A stretch of DNA of 64,000 nt from contig JAGYIQ010000003.1 of NCBI GenBank assembly GCA_018402565.1, forward strand, positions 748,130 through 812,129, written 5' to 3'. Numbering within the stretch: position 1 is the stretch's first letter; the number at the start of each line of letters is the position of its first letter. Of this stretch, positions 8,806-18,106 are shown piece by piece. Below the pieces are notes generated by a model that had not been told where the DNA came from, searched no databases, and worked only from the letters and a program-made list of their open reading frames with translations. Source of the stretch: Pirellulaceae bacterium (GTDB taxonomy: Bacteria; Planctomycetota; Planctomycetia; Pirellulales; Pirellulaceae). The position numbers and the translations under genes are program-made.

Positions 8806-10905
8806 GTGGCGAACATCCCCCACACGCAGTCTCAATTGGCTCTCTCTCGATCGGCACTGTCTCGATCGGCACTGTCTCGATCGGCATTTGCCGGCGTTGG
8901 CCGCTGGAGTCGGGAGCGCTCGATTACTGGGCGACTCGGACGTTGGTGCGGAATGGCCTTGATCGCCCTGAGCCTCGCGGCAGCCTCCGACTGGGGAGTG
9001 GTCGCGGTGGTTGACGCCCAGCAGACGCGGCCTGAGTCACCGCCCGCCGCGGAACTGAAGAACTCGACCCAGAAACTGCGGGTCCAACCCAGTCGCATCG
9101 CCCAGCGGATCGGGACGGCAGTCCGCTGGCGCGAAACGCTGGACGAGGCCTTGGCGGAGTCGGCCGAGTCCGGCAAGCCGGTCTTCTGGTACGTCAACAC
9201 CGTGCCCCAAACGTTTACTGATCGCAAGATTGAAATCGATCGCTACATGCTGGCGGGCCCGTTTTCCTGGCCCAAGATCGTCAGCCTCTTGAACGACCAA
9301 TTCATACCGGTTCGGCAAACGCCCGATGCGGATTCCGCGGCCCGATTTGATTTGCAGCCCTATAAATTCGTCGAACCGGGATTCCTGATCGTCGGCAGCG
9401 ACGGGCAAGTGCAAGGTCGCGTCGATCATTTGACGACCCTGCAACCCGATTGGCTCCTGCATTTGATTCGCGGTTGGGCCTCGTCACCCGCGCCAGCAGC
9501 AGCTACCCCCGCAGCGGCCGAAGCGACTGAGAGCTGGGAGGCGATTTGGGACCTGCCTGCAGATGCCGCCGCATTGATCGCGTTTCGCCGCGGCATGGCA
9601 ACCTGGCCCGCGGATTTATCGCTGGAGGACGAGGTGTGGCAACGCCTGCCGACGGAACCAGCGACTCGTTTGCAGGTGCTGCTGATGCGGGGCATGTTGG
9701 AGTACTACCAAGGTCGGCATGAGGTAGCGCGAGAAACCTGGCGAGCGGCCATCGAGTCGGCTCCTGAGCACCCATTGGCTTGGAAAGCCGCGGCCGAACG
9801 CGAGGGGTTCGGGCCCTTTGTCCGCGGCTTTGAAACGCATCGGGAGTTGCCGCCAGCCGCGCGAACCGCCGGTCGACAATCCGTCGGCAGTGCCGCTCCC
9901 AGCGATTGTTACGCGGATCAAGCGATCTGGGAACGCAGCGCGCAGTTTCTGCTCGGGATGCAACGCTCCGACGGCGCGTGGGTGGACAGCGACTACGACT
10001 TTGGCGGCACGGACAGCCTGCCCAACGTGTATGTCGCGGTGACTTCCCTGGTGGGTTTGTCGCTGTTGCAAGCCAAGGACCGCCTGCCCGATCGCGCGGC
10101 CGACATCGACGCGGCTCTCGACCGCGCCGCGGCGTTTGTCCGCGATCCGAAAAACATCAACTTGATCGATCGAGACGAGATCCTCTGGGCTCACGCTTAT
10201 CGGCTGCGATTCTTGGCCGAACGTTTCCGCCGAGGGCAAGAGGAACTGGCCACCGTCAATCAGGCGGTGCAGTCTCTAGAAAGCGTCCAAGGCACCCGCG
10301 GCAGTTGGTACCACGAGTACAGCAACTCGTTTGTGACCGCGACCGCTCTGGTGGCCTTGGCACGAGCCAAAGAGGTCGGTGCCTCGGTCGACCTGCAAGT
10401 GGTCGAACGCGGCCTACAATCGTTGCTCCGCGATCGTTTCGCCAACGGCGCGTTTCCCTACAGCAATGGGCGTGGGAACCGCGACAATCGCCAGGCGGAG
10501 GGCAACATCCCCGCGTCGGCCGGACGCATGCCGATCTGCGAATTGGCCCTGTGGCTCTGGCAGCAATCCGATGATCCTCGCTTGCAGTTCGCCGTCGAGC
10601 AATCTCTGTTGCATCATGACAAGCTGCAAGTGGCCTACAAGTACGACAACCATACCTCGACCTTGTCTTACGGCGGCTTCTTTTTCTGGTACGACATGGA
10701 GAGCCGCGCCGAAGCCATTGGCCACCTGACCGATGTCGCCTGGCGAGAAGCGGCTGCCAAACAACACCGTCAACTGGTGCTCGGACTGCCCGAAGTGGAT
10801 GGTTGTTTTGTGGATTCACACGAGCTGGGCCGCTGCTACGGAACGGCCATGGGGTTGCTCAGCCTGGGGAGCCTACAGGACGTTTTGTCAGACACCACCC
10901 CGTGA
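8806..10905 (+). CDS. Exported thioredoxin-fold / TPR-like / prenyltransferase-repeat protein
   Basis: A three-part protein. After a hydrophobic export segment (MALIALSLAAASDWGVVAV) comes a thioredoxin-like domain, recognisable from GKPVFWYVNT through the GFLIVGSDG strand but without a CxxC pair. A TPR-like helix pair follows (YYQGRHEVARETWRAAIE). The rest is a set of prenyltransferase/squalene-oxidase-type alpha/alpha repeats (for example LLGMQRSDGAWV and ANGAFPYSNG). It is not a true cyclase, since no DxDD acid motif is visible. The start is unclear: a GTG at 8806 or the ATG at 8953 before the signal core; a TTG at 8695 is also in frame. A 15-bp minisatellite encodes repeated ALSRS near the N-terminus. 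Confidence 0.7.
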   Translation: MANIPHTQSQLALSRSALSRSALSRSAFAGVGRWSRERSITGRLGRWCGMALIALSLAAASDWGVVAVVDAQQTRPESPPAAELKNSTQKLRVQPSRIAQRIGTAVRWRETLDEALAESAESGKPVFWYVNTVPQTFTDRKIEIDRYMLAGPFSWPKIVSLLNDQFIPVRQTPDADSAARFDLQPYKFVEPGFLIVGSDGQVQGRVDHLTTLQPDWLLHLIRGWASSPAPAAATPAAAEATESWEAIWDLPADAAALIAFRRGMATWPADLSLEDEVWQRLPTEPATRLQVLLMRGMLEYYQGRHEVARETWRAAIESAPEHPLAWKAAAEREGFGPFVRGFETHRELPPAARTAGRQSVGSAAPSDCYADQAIWERSAQFLLGMQRSDGAWVDSDYDFGGTDSLPNVYVAVTSLVGLSLLQAKDRLPDRAADIDAALDRAAAFVRDPKNINLIDRDEILWAHAYRLRFLAERFRRGQEELATVNQAVQSLESVQGTRGSWYHEYSNSFVTATALVALARAKEVGASVDLQVVERGLQSLLRDRFANGAFPYSNGRGNRDNRQAEGNIPASAGRMPICELALWLWQQSDDPRLQFAVEQSLLHHDKLQVAYKYDNHTSTLSYGGFFFWYDMESRAEAIGHLTDVAWREAAAKQHRQLVLGLPEVDGCFVDSHELGRCYGTAMGLLSLGSLQDVLSDTTP
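8844..8886 (+). repeat. In-frame 15-bp minisatellite (ALSRS x3)
   Basis: Three copies of a 15-bp unit (tcgatcggcactgtc phase), encoding ALSRS repeats before the signal peptide of the host gene. The unit length keeps the frame, so copy-number change would not disrupt translation. Confidence 0.85.
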
Positions 10906-10968
10906 GCCGTCGCCGCCATTTGACCTGAACTGGCCAACCGCTGAGCTTAGAAAGTCGCGAATCGCGTC

Positions 10969-12120
10969 ATGCCCGCCATCGTCCTGGACCTGCAGAAAAT
11001 TCACGACCCCAACGACGCAGTGCATCGCACCGTTCAGGCGTTGGCGGAGGGCAAGGTTGTGGCCTTGCCCACCGAAACGGTCTACGGATTGGCGGTCAGT
11101 GGCTTGTGCCCAGAAGCCGTGGAACGACTCAGCCAACACAAGGCGCGGCAATCGGATCGCCCCCTGGCAATCGCCGTCAAAAGTGTCGACGATGCCCTGG
11201 ATTATGTACCCAACATGTCGCCCCTGGGTCGGCGTTTGGCCCGCCGCTGCTGGCCCGGACCGTTGACGATCGTCTATCCGGAAATCGGCCCAGACAGTAT
11301 CGTCACCCAACTGCCCAAATCGGTCCAGCACCGGGTCTCGCCGGATGGCAGCCTGGGCATCCGAGTCCCCGCCCACCCTTTTTTCGGACAAGTGCTGCGG
11401 TTTTGTCGCGGGCCCGTTGTGTTGACCAGTGCCAACGTGACGGGACATCCGGAACCGGTGACCGCCGCCGAGGTCCTGGCGGCCTTGGGGCAGAATTTGG
11501 ACATGGTGGTGGATGATGGGCCCTGCCGTTTTGGTCAACCCTCCACCGTCATGCGTATCGATGGGGATCATTGCACGATCTTGCGCGAAGGGGTCATCGC
11601 TAGAAAGACGCTAAAGAGAATGGGAAACTTCAACTTGCTGCTGGTTTGCACCGGCAACACCTGCCGCAGTCCAATGGCCGAGTGCCTGATGAAAGAGGCC
11701 TTGGCTCGAGAATACCAATGCAAGGTCGATCAATTGGCCGAACGTGGCATCATGGTCGCATCCGCGGGCGTGGCTGCTCACGAAGGAAGCCGCGCCAGCC
11801 GCGAGGCAGTTGCCATTATGGCCGAACGACAACTGGACTTGTCCCTGCATGAAAGCCAACAAGTCAGCGAAAGCCTCGTGCAATCCGCCGATCTGATCCT
11901 CACCATGACTCACAGCCACAAACACGCGCTGCTGAGCTACTTCCCGCAAGCCGCCGTCCGCACCCATGTGCTGTCGGGTGGCGCTGAGGATGTCGCCGAC
12001 CCGATCGGTGGCTCCACCGAGGTTTACCGAGAATGCGCCGAGCAAATGCAAGGGTATATCGAAGCCTGGGCTCGGCAAATTCAACTGCATCTACCCCAGG
12101 GCCTGGAGGATCAAGCGTGA
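10969..12120 (+). CDS. Fusion: threonylcarbamoyl-AMP synthase + low-MW protein phosphatase
   Basis: The N-terminal half (about 1-205) is a Sua5/YrdC/TsaC domain that makes threonylcarbamoyl-AMP for the t6A37 tRNA modification. It carries the opening ALPTETVYGLA, KARQSDRPLAI, and SANVTGHPEP motifs. The C-terminal half (about 220-383) is a low-molecular-weight tyrosine/arginine phosphatase with the P-loop C227-TGNTC-R233-S and the DPIGGS acid loop near the end. Separate Sua5, phosphatase (YwlE) and RpiB genes are near neighbours in Bacillus (ywlC, ywlE, ywlF); here the first two are one polypeptide and rpiB follows with a GTGA overlap. The protein substrate of the phosphatase is unknown. Confidence 0.92.
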   Translation: MPAIVLDLQKIHDPNDAVHRTVQALAEGKVVALPTETVYGLAVSGLCPEAVERLSQHKARQSDRPLAIAVKSVDDALDYVPNMSPLGRRLARRCWPGPLTIVYPEIGPDSIVTQLPKSVQHRVSPDGSLGIRVPAHPFFGQVLRFCRGPVVLTSANVTGHPEPVTAAEVLAALGQNLDMVVDDGPCRFGQPSTVMRIDGDHCTILREGVIARKTLKRMGNFNLLLVCTGNTCRSPMAECLMKEALAREYQCKVDQLAERGIMVASAGVAAHEGSRASREAVAIMAERQLDLSLHESQQVSESLVQSADLILTMTHSHKHALLSYFPQAAVRTHVLSGGAEDVADPIGGSTEVYRECAEQMQGYIEAWARQIQLHLPQGLEDQA

Positions 12121-12584
12121 AAGTATCCATCGGCAGCGATCATCATGGCGTCGGCTTCAAGGCCCAGGCTGCCACCTGGTTGCAGTCCCAAGGCATCGAA
12201 GTCATCGACGTTGGCTCGCACGACAGCGACCAACCGTGCGATTACCCCGAAGCCGCCGGCCAAGTCGGACGACTGGTCTCCCGCGGCGATGCGGACCGCG
12301 GCATTCTGATCTGTGGATCCGGCGTCGGCATGGCCATCACCGCCAACAAGTTCCCCGGCGTCCGAGCCGCCGTCTGCGACTCCGCCCCAACCGCGCAGTT
12401 GACTCGCGAACACAACGGCCTAAACGTGCTTTGCCTCTCGGGAACCCTGTGGCGCGAACGCGACCTGCTGCCCGTGGTCCAGGCCTTCGTCGAAACGCCC
12501 TTCGCCGGTGGACGACACCAACGAAGATTGGATAAAATTACTGAAATTGAACAATCTCTGGGCTGCCACACGCCGACCCCGTGA
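12117..12584 (+). CDS. rpiB: Ribose-5-phosphate isomerase B
   Basis: Interconverts ribose-5-phosphate and ribulose-5-phosphate (pentose phosphate pathway); allose-6-phosphate isomerase is a possible alternative. The 155-residue protein begins VKVSIGSDHHGVGFK, the classic RpiB N-terminus, and has the ICGSGVGM loop and NKFPGVRAAVC. The frame extends upstream, but the GTG at 12117 gives the exact family start and overlaps the preceding stop as GTGA, so translation is probably coupled to the fusion gene. Confidence 0.93.
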   Translation: MKVSIGSDHHGVGFKAQAATWLQSQGIEVIDVGSHDSDQPCDYPEAAGQVGRLVSRGDADRGILICGSGVGMAITANKFPGVRAAVCDSAPTAQLTREHNGLNVLCLSGTLWRERDLLPVVQAFVETPFAGGRHQRRLDKITEIEQSLGCHTPTP

Positions 12585-12653
12585 CGCTTGAAGCCCGCCA
12601 ACGGTTTCTCACGGGGACGATCGCTTCAGCCACAAGCCAGAATGGGGACCCCC

Positions 12654-14405
12654 ATGAGCCAAACGACGGATTCTGCCGCCACCGCCGCACATCTCACCGA
12701 ACCACTGGCCGGACTGCACTGGATCGCCAACCAAGGCGTTCCGCCAGTGAACGCGAGTTTCCGCGCGACGGACGCCCGCACGGGTGCGCACCTGGAACCG
12801 GCATTCGGGGAAGCAACCTCCGAACAAATCGCAGCGGCTTGCCTGGCCGCTCAGCAAGCGTTTTGTGAATATCGCCAAGCCGACCCGGAAACCCGCGCGG
12901 CCTTGCTGGAAGCCATCGCCGATGAAGTCATGGCAGCCGGCGACGCGCTGCTGGAACGCTGCGAACAAGAAACCGGTTTGCCTCGGCCGCGCCTGCAATT
13001 CGAACGCCAACGCACCGTCAATCAAGCTCGTCTGTTTGCTCAAGTCGTTCGCGACGGCAGCTGGGCCGAACCTCGCATCGATCACGCAATCCCCAATCCC
13101 TCGGGCCCCAATCCCTCGGGCCCCAGTCCAGCAGGCCCCAATCCCTCGGGCCCCAATCCCACGGGCCCCAATCCCACGGGCCCCAGTCCCACAGGTCCCA
13201 GTACCGCGGGCCCCAGTCCCGCAGGCCCCGATTGTCGCAGTCTGTGGCTGCCCGTTGGTCCCGTCGCCGTCTTTGGCGCTGCCAACTTCCCGCTGGCCAT
13301 CAGCGTCGTCGGCAACGATACCATCGCTGCCCTGGCCGCCGGCTGCCCGGTCGTCGTGAAAGCCCATCCCGGCCACCCAGGCACCTGCGAGATCCTGGCT
13401 CGCTGCTTGAATCGAGCGATCTCCCGCCAGCATCTGCACCCCGGCCTGTTCTCTCTGCTGCACGGGGCCGGACATGCAGTGGGACAAGCTTTGGTGCAAG
13501 ATCCACACATTCAAGCCGTCGGCTTCACCGGATCGCTGGCCGGCGGTCGAGCGCTCTTCGACGCGGTCTGCCGACGGCCCCAGTTGATCCCGGTCTACGC
13601 TGAGATGGGTAGCGTGAACCCCGTCTTCTTCTTTCCCCAGGCCCTCAGCCAGGATCGCTGGCGGAAACTGGTCACGCCCCTGGCCGGCAGCATCACGGCC
13701 GGCTGCGGTCAAATGTGCACCCAGCCCGGCCTGCTGCTAGGCCCAGACGGGGAAGCTTGGCAAGCCATGCGGCAAGCCGTGGCCGAAAAGGTCGCGGCCG
13801 AAAACTACACGCTCTTGCATCCGGGGATCGCGGGTGCCTATCGCCAAGCGATCGCTGCACGTTCCGCCCCCTCCGCGGGCCTCGATGTCACCACCACCCC
13901 CCAGGACCACGAAGACTCGGCCTGCCAAGTCGGCGGCGCGGTCTTCGCCACCCCGATCAACCGCCTGCTGGAACACCCTGCATTGGAAGAAGAAATTTTT
14001 GGACCCACGACCGTGTTTGTGGCCTGCGATCACATCGAGTCGATGTTGCAATACGCGCGGCAAATGAAAGGCTCACTCACGGCCTCCGTGTTCGCCACCC
14101 CAGAGGAATACGACGCCGCCAAACCGCTGATCGACATCCTGCAAACCAAGGTCGGACGCATCATTTTTAACGGCTTCCCCACCGGTGTCCAAGTCAACCA
14201 TGCCATGATGCACGGGGGGCCCTCCCCCGCCGCGATCGGCTCGTTCACCTCCATTGGAACCGGCTCCATCAAGCGATTCGCACGCCCCGTCTGCCTGCAG
14301 CAGTTCCCCACCGAGTTATTGCCACCCGTTTTACGCGACGCTACCAACGGGCCAACCTTGCGGATGATCGATGGCCGCTATCAATTCACAGGTCCAGCGG
14401 AATGA
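12654..14405 (+). CDS. NADP-type aldehyde dehydrogenase (2,5-dioxovalerate DH-like) with repeat insert
   Basis: An aldehyde dehydrogenase of 583 residues that resembles alpha-ketoglutarate-semialdehyde (2,5-dioxopentanoate) dehydrogenases. The catalytic pair is E317 (YAEMGS) and C355 (CGQMCTQPG), and the coenzyme region reads GPVAVFGAANFPLA. The family is normally about 530 residues; the excess is largely a 45-residue insert of nine five-residue repeats (NPSGP/SPAGP type) just before the Rossmann part. The ATG at 12654 starts MSQTTDSAAT. The stop overlaps the next start as ATGA. With the following FAD oxidase this could serve hydroxyproline or sugar-acid breakdown, but no partner gene here proves that. 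Confidence 0.85.
   Translation: MSQTTDSAATAAHLTEPLAGLHWIANQGVPPVNASFRATDARTGAHLEPAFGEATSEQIAAACLAAQQAFCEYRQADPETRAALLEAIADEVMAAGDALLERCEQETGLPRPRLQFERQRTVNQARLFAQVVRDGSWAEPRIDHAIPNPSGPNPSGPSPAGPNPSGPNPTGPNPTGPSPTGPSTAGPSPAGPDCRSLWLPVGPVAVFGAANFPLAISVVGNDTIAALAAGCPVVVKAHPGHPGTCEILARCLNRAISRQHLHPGLFSLLHGAGHAVGQALVQDPHIQAVGFTGSLAGGRALFDAVCRRPQLIPVYAEMGSVNPVFFFPQALSQDRWRKLVTPLAGSITAGCGQMCTQPGLLLGPDGEAWQAMRQAVAEKVAAENYTLLHPGIAGAYRQAIAARSAPSAGLDVTTTPQDHEDSACQVGGAVFATPINRLLEHPALEEEIFGPTTVFVACDHIESMLQYARQMKGSLTASVFATPEEYDAAKPLIDILQTKVGRIIFNGFPTGVQVNHAMMHGGPSPAAIGSFTSIGTGSIKRFARPVCLQQFPTELLPPVLRDATNGPTLRMIDGRYQFTGPAE
13095..13229 (+). repeat. In-frame 15-bp minisatellite, nine units (N/S-P-x-G-P)
   Basis: Nine tandem 15-bp units (cccaatccctcgggc type), encoding NPSGP, NPSGP, SPAGP, NPSGP, NPTGP, NPTGP, SPTGP, STAGP and SPAGP inside the aldehyde dehydrogenase. 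The units differ mostly at the variable serine/threonine/alanine codon. Confidence 0.95.
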
Positions 14406-15553
14406 CGGCCCAGCATGCGACCTTCGGCATCATCGGGGCCGGCGCCATCGGACTTTCCATCGCCTACCAACTTGCCAAGACACGGGATTCGGCCCGCGAG
14501 TCGATCGTGGTACTGGATGCCCAACTCCCCGGCGCCGCCTCTTGGGCCGGGGCGGGAATCTTGCCGCCCCCGGTGCAAACCCCGACCACCGACCCCTTGG
14601 AGGCACTCCAGCAATTGTCGCTGCAACAACTGCCTGAGTGGTCGCGCGAACTACTGGAGCGGACCGGTATCGACAACCAATACCAACGCTGCGGTGGGTT
14701 CTACTTGGCCATGTCGACCGGAGAACAAGCCGCTTTGGCCGGATTACAGTCATTTTGGAAAATAGCTGGTATCGAGACACACGTCGTGATCGCGGAACAA
14801 TGGCAACACGACCAACCCTGGTTGGCACAACATGCCTCTCTAGAGACCTGCCGCCGCATCGTTGCCGTTCCCGGCGAGGCACAACTCCGCAACCCGCGTC
14901 ACTTGCAGGCCCTCCGGCTAGCGTGCACCCAATTGGGCGTCCAGTTCGTGGCCCTCGATTCCTCCGCCGCCCAACGACTCGCCCTGGATCCAACCACGCA
15001 TTCGGTCTCGTGGGGCAGCCAGGAATCCTGGCGCTGCGATCGCTGGCTGTTGGCCGCCGGCAGCTGGACATCGCAACTGCTGCAACGCTGGGTACCCGAC
15101 TTACGTGGCGTCGGCTCGGTTTTTCCAGTCAAAGGCGAAATGCTGCTGTTCAAATTGCCAACCCGCCCCTTTCAATCGATCATCAACGTCGGCACACGCT
15201 ACTTTGTACCTCGCCAGGACGGGCACGTCTTGGTCGGCTCGACCGAACAAGAGGTCGGGTTCGATGGCACAACCTCCACTGCCGCCCGCGACGACCTCCT
15301 GTCGTTCACTCGCCAGACCTTGCCCGGCTTGCTCGACTGGCCGGTAGTCCAACAATGGGCCGGACTGCGGCCCGCCAGCTTCGACCACACGCCGCTCATG
15401 GGCGCGATTCCCGGACATCCGAACTTGTGGGTGGCCAGCGGCCATTTCCGCAGCGGCCTCCAATGGTCTGTCGGCACTGCCCTGTGCCTGGCCGCATTGC
15501 TGCGAGACCAACCACCGCCGCTGGACCTCCGCGTGTTCCAACCCCGTCGCTGA
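14402..15553 (+). CDS. FAD-dependent amine oxidoreductase, ThiO/DadA-like
   Basis: A 383-residue flavoenzyme of the D-amino-acid oxidase superfamily. The dinucleotide site G12-x-G14-x-x-G17 lies at the N-terminus (IIGAGAIGLS). The segment GAASWAGAGILPP closely follows the glycine oxidase ThiO signature, and the C-terminal AGLRPASFDHTPLMGAIPG with GHFRSGLQW fits the same group. ThiO makes dehydroglycine for the thiamine thiazole ring, yet no thiazole gene is nearby. The ATGA overlap with the aldehyde dehydrogenase points instead to a shared catabolic task, such as D-hydroxyproline oxidation. Both readings are open. Confidence 0.8.
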   Translation: MTAQHATFGIIGAGAIGLSIAYQLAKTRDSARESIVVLDAQLPGAASWAGAGILPPPVQTPTTDPLEALQQLSLQQLPEWSRELLERTGIDNQYQRCGGFYLAMSTGEQAALAGLQSFWKIAGIETHVVIAEQWQHDQPWLAQHASLETCRRIVAVPGEAQLRNPRHLQALRLACTQLGVQFVALDSSAAQRLALDPTTHSVSWGSQESWRCDRWLLAAGSWTSQLLQRWVPDLRGVGSVFPVKGEMLLFKLPTRPFQSIINVGTRYFVPRQDGHVLVGSTEQEVGFDGTTSTAARDDLLSFTRQTLPGLLDWPVVQQWAGLRPASFDHTPLMGAIPGHPNLWVASGHFRSGLQWSVGTALCLAALLRDQPPPLDLRVFQPRR

Positions 15554-15632
15554 GACGCACGGCGCTGAGACGCACGTCGAGTCGGTTTCGCGACTGCCCC
15601 ATCGAGTCGAGAAAATCAACCAGCCGCAAATG

Positions 15633-17747
15633 CTAAAAATGCGTCAGCTTGATCACAAAGTAATTCTCCGGATCCGTCCTCCATGCCGGCAGACCGCGTG
15701 CGTCTCGGTAGGGCGAATAGGTTTTCACGACCACGGTCCGCTGATCGGGGGAAAACTCCAGCAGCCGAATCCAGCCGTCGCCCGCCTCTCCCTGTCTTTG
15801 AGCATTAAACAACATCTCGTGCACGCGATGCCCCGAGTCACCGACACTCAGTCGATAACCAACCTCCGACCGTTGCCCCAAGAACAGGTGCTCCTCTTTC
15901 GTCCCGGTCACATGCCCACACAGCACCATTTGAAACTGGGAACGACGCCTTACCAAATTCTGCCACAACATCTCGCCATCATGATTGTCGCCACTCTTGG
16001 CAGTGTCGTAGCTCAGTGGATTCCCGTTCTGAGTCTTACCCTTCTTCGCCCAATCGAGTCGCGTATTGTCGTGGTAGAGATACGCATGGTTCACCAACAC
16101 CGCCGTGTGACCTCGATACTTCCGCTCCTTCAATAATGCATCCGCCCATTCGACGACCTCGTCTCGTGCCCCCCATTCCAAGGACAAGAACAGCCACGGC
16201 CGGCCATCCGGAGCCAAGAATTCGTACACCGCATTCTCCAAGCGACCCGGCTCGTACATCTCTCGCAGCATCAGCCCTCCCGGTCGTTGGAGTGCTGGCA
16301 TGCCATCCGCCAGAAAATAATCGTTTAGCTTGGTTTCGCGGAGACTGGCATTCTGATGGTAGTCGTGATTGCCCGTGGCCAAAATGTACGGCAGTTGAGC
16401 ATCCAAACGCGCGAACGTCGTTCTTGCCACTTGCCACTCGGCATCCGTGTCGTTGTCCACGATATCCCCGACGTGCACAGCCAGCTGGATATTCCGCTCG
16501 ACTTGCTTATCCAAAATCCAGTCAAAGGTGGTCGCCAAAACCTCGGGCGAGGGCGGAATCCGCCGCGTCTGATCAAAGTAGTACTGCGTGTCGGGCAGGA
16601 CGACCATCGTCCAACCACCCGGCAACATCGCTTGCATTTCATTCGCTGTCGGCAAGGGGTCAGCCGGAAACAACGGCTGCCCTGCCAACTGAACTTGCGT
16701 CAAGTCGCCCAAGTCGACCGAGTAAACCTCACCCAACTGCTCGTCGGCCAACAAGATTCGGTCACGACCATCAAAACAAACAGACTCCACCTGCTTCGAC
16801 CAGTACGGCCCCCACCAGATATCGGAACCAAAAAAAGATGCCGTCACATCAGGTCGTTCGAACAGCCAAATACTCTGGTACGTTGTCACCACCAATCGTA
16901 GACCGTCCGCCGAACAATCGGCCCCGGTCACCCCGCCCTGACTATCGAATCGCTCCAACATCCGCAACTCGCCATCTTGGTTCGTGCTGGCGTTGGGTAG
17001 TACGTAAAGGGTCGTCAAGTCATCACTGCGATGCTTTGTCAGCAAAAAGATATCATCCTTTACCGTAAAAACACCCTCGCAGTCAAAGTTGAACTGATCT
17101 TCGGCGGCAGGAAAGGCTGTTTGATCCGGGTACCGAACCACCAGCTCCCTTGCCACCTGGACTTCTGCCGGCGAGACTTCCGACGCGGAGACTTCTGGTT
17201 CCGGCACAACATACAAAGTCAGGTCACGCCGCTGATTGCGATTGTTTCCGACGTCTGCGACAATCAAATTGCCGGAGTCATCCACGGCGATGTCCTCCCA
17301 ATCACGATTGACGGCGCCCGCCACCCGCACGCCTGGTTGTGACTCGCCCTCCGAGTGAGTTCTCATTTGTCCTCGATCGTCAACAGCATAAACTCGCGGC
17401 GCATCACCTGAATCATTGATAAACCAATAAATGCCAGGCTGCTTTCGACTCCGGACCAATCCGGAGATTTCCTTGGCTGCAGTCGGATCAAGCTTCGCGA
17501 CAAGAACTCGTTCGACGTAGTCTCGCTTGGGTAATGGCAACCGAGCAGCCGCCTCGAGATGCTGCGCACCGCGCGACCCTGATTCCACTTCAATGGTCGG
17601 CACCTGACCCTCTGCTCGCTGCAGAATGCCGCCACCGGTTCCCTCGAAGAGCGCCAGGCCCAATATCATGAGCAACCACAAAGAGATCTTCCTATCGATC
17701 CCGATCGAGTGACAAACACCGTTCTTCAAGCATCTGTTCATGGACAA
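15633..17747 (-). CDS. Exported metallophosphoesterase with N-terminal propeller-like domain
   Basis: A 704-residue secreted protein with a signal peptide (hydrophobic about 22-40). The first half resembles a beta-propeller (SGLVRSRKQPGIYWFINDSG, DWEDIAVDDSGNL, ICLTK-like strands). The second half is a calcineurin-like phosphoesterase: VVLPDTQYY, HVGDIVDN, ATGNHDYHQ, VNHAYLYHD and LCGHVTG mark its metal ligands. The first motif reads PDTQ rather than DxH, as in one known subgroup of the superfamily. Substrate unknown; extracellular phosphodiester or phosphomonoester is likely. It diverges from a PstS-like gene, which hints at a phosphorus theme without proof. Confidence 0.82.
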   Translation of the reverse strand: MSMNRCLKNGVCHSIGIDRKISLWLLMILGLALFEGTGGGILQRAEGQVPTIEVESGSRGAQHLEAAARLPLPKRDYVERVLVAKLDPTAAKEISGLVRSRKQPGIYWFINDSGDAPRVYAVDDRGQMRTHSEGESQPGVRVAGAVNRDWEDIAVDDSGNLIVADVGNNRNQRRDLTLYVVPEPEVSASEVSPAEVQVARELVVRYPDQTAFPAAEDQFNFDCEGVFTVKDDIFLLTKHRSDDLTTLYVLPNASTNQDGELRMLERFDSQGGVTGADCSADGLRLVVTTYQSIWLFERPDVTASFFGSDIWWGPYWSKQVESVCFDGRDRILLADEQLGEVYSVDLGDLTQVQLAGQPLFPADPLPTANEMQAMLPGGWTMVVLPDTQYYFDQTRRIPPSPEVLATTFDWILDKQVERNIQLAVHVGDIVDNDTDAEWQVARTTFARLDAQLPYILATGNHDYHQNASLRETKLNDYFLADGMPALQRPGGLMLREMYEPGRLENAVYEFLAPDGRPWLFLSLEWGARDEVVEWADALLKERKYRGHTAVLVNHAYLYHDNTRLDWAKKGKTQNGNPLSYDTAKSGDNHDGEMLWQNLVRRRSQFQMVLCGHVTGTKEEHLFLGQRSEVGYRLSVGDSGHRVHEMLFNAQRQGEAGDGWIRLLEFSPDQRTVVVKTYSPYRDARGLPAWRTDPENYFVIKLTHF

Positions 17748-18106
17748 GCTGACTTTGTGTTGGGGAGACGTTCCGAGTGCGATCTTTCATCCCCAATTTC
17801 CGCCATGGGCGCTCGCATCGCAACCGGTCCATACGTGAGGGTTGCGTTAAGAGCTTGTGCCCCAGACCAAGCCTAGCCGCTTAGACAAGTGCTCGCGACG
17901 GAACCCAGTCCCCCCGTCACTCGCCCCAACAAAAAATCATCCGCGTGGACCCTGGGCCTCAAGTCTGCCTTGCATTTGACTGCGCTTTACGCTACGATCC
18001 TGGACTTGATTCTGGGATCCGTCACCAGATACAACGAACGAATGTTATATTTTTATCGCCAATATCATGGCACCGTCGCTTGACCCATGACCTGGAGAAA
18101 TCGTCA
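17748..18106. other. Divergent promoter region
   Basis: A 359-bp spacer between the divergent phosphoesterase and PstS-like genes. An AT-rich block (ttatatttttatcg) around 18042-18056 is a candidate -10 region for the plus-strand gene. I see no clear Pho-box repeat. Confidence 0.4.

Noticed and set aside
10969..12120. Sua5-phosphatase fusion as a missed frameshift or assembly error
   Set aside because: The frame is continuous through the joint with no stop or start at the boundary, and both halves keep their motifs.
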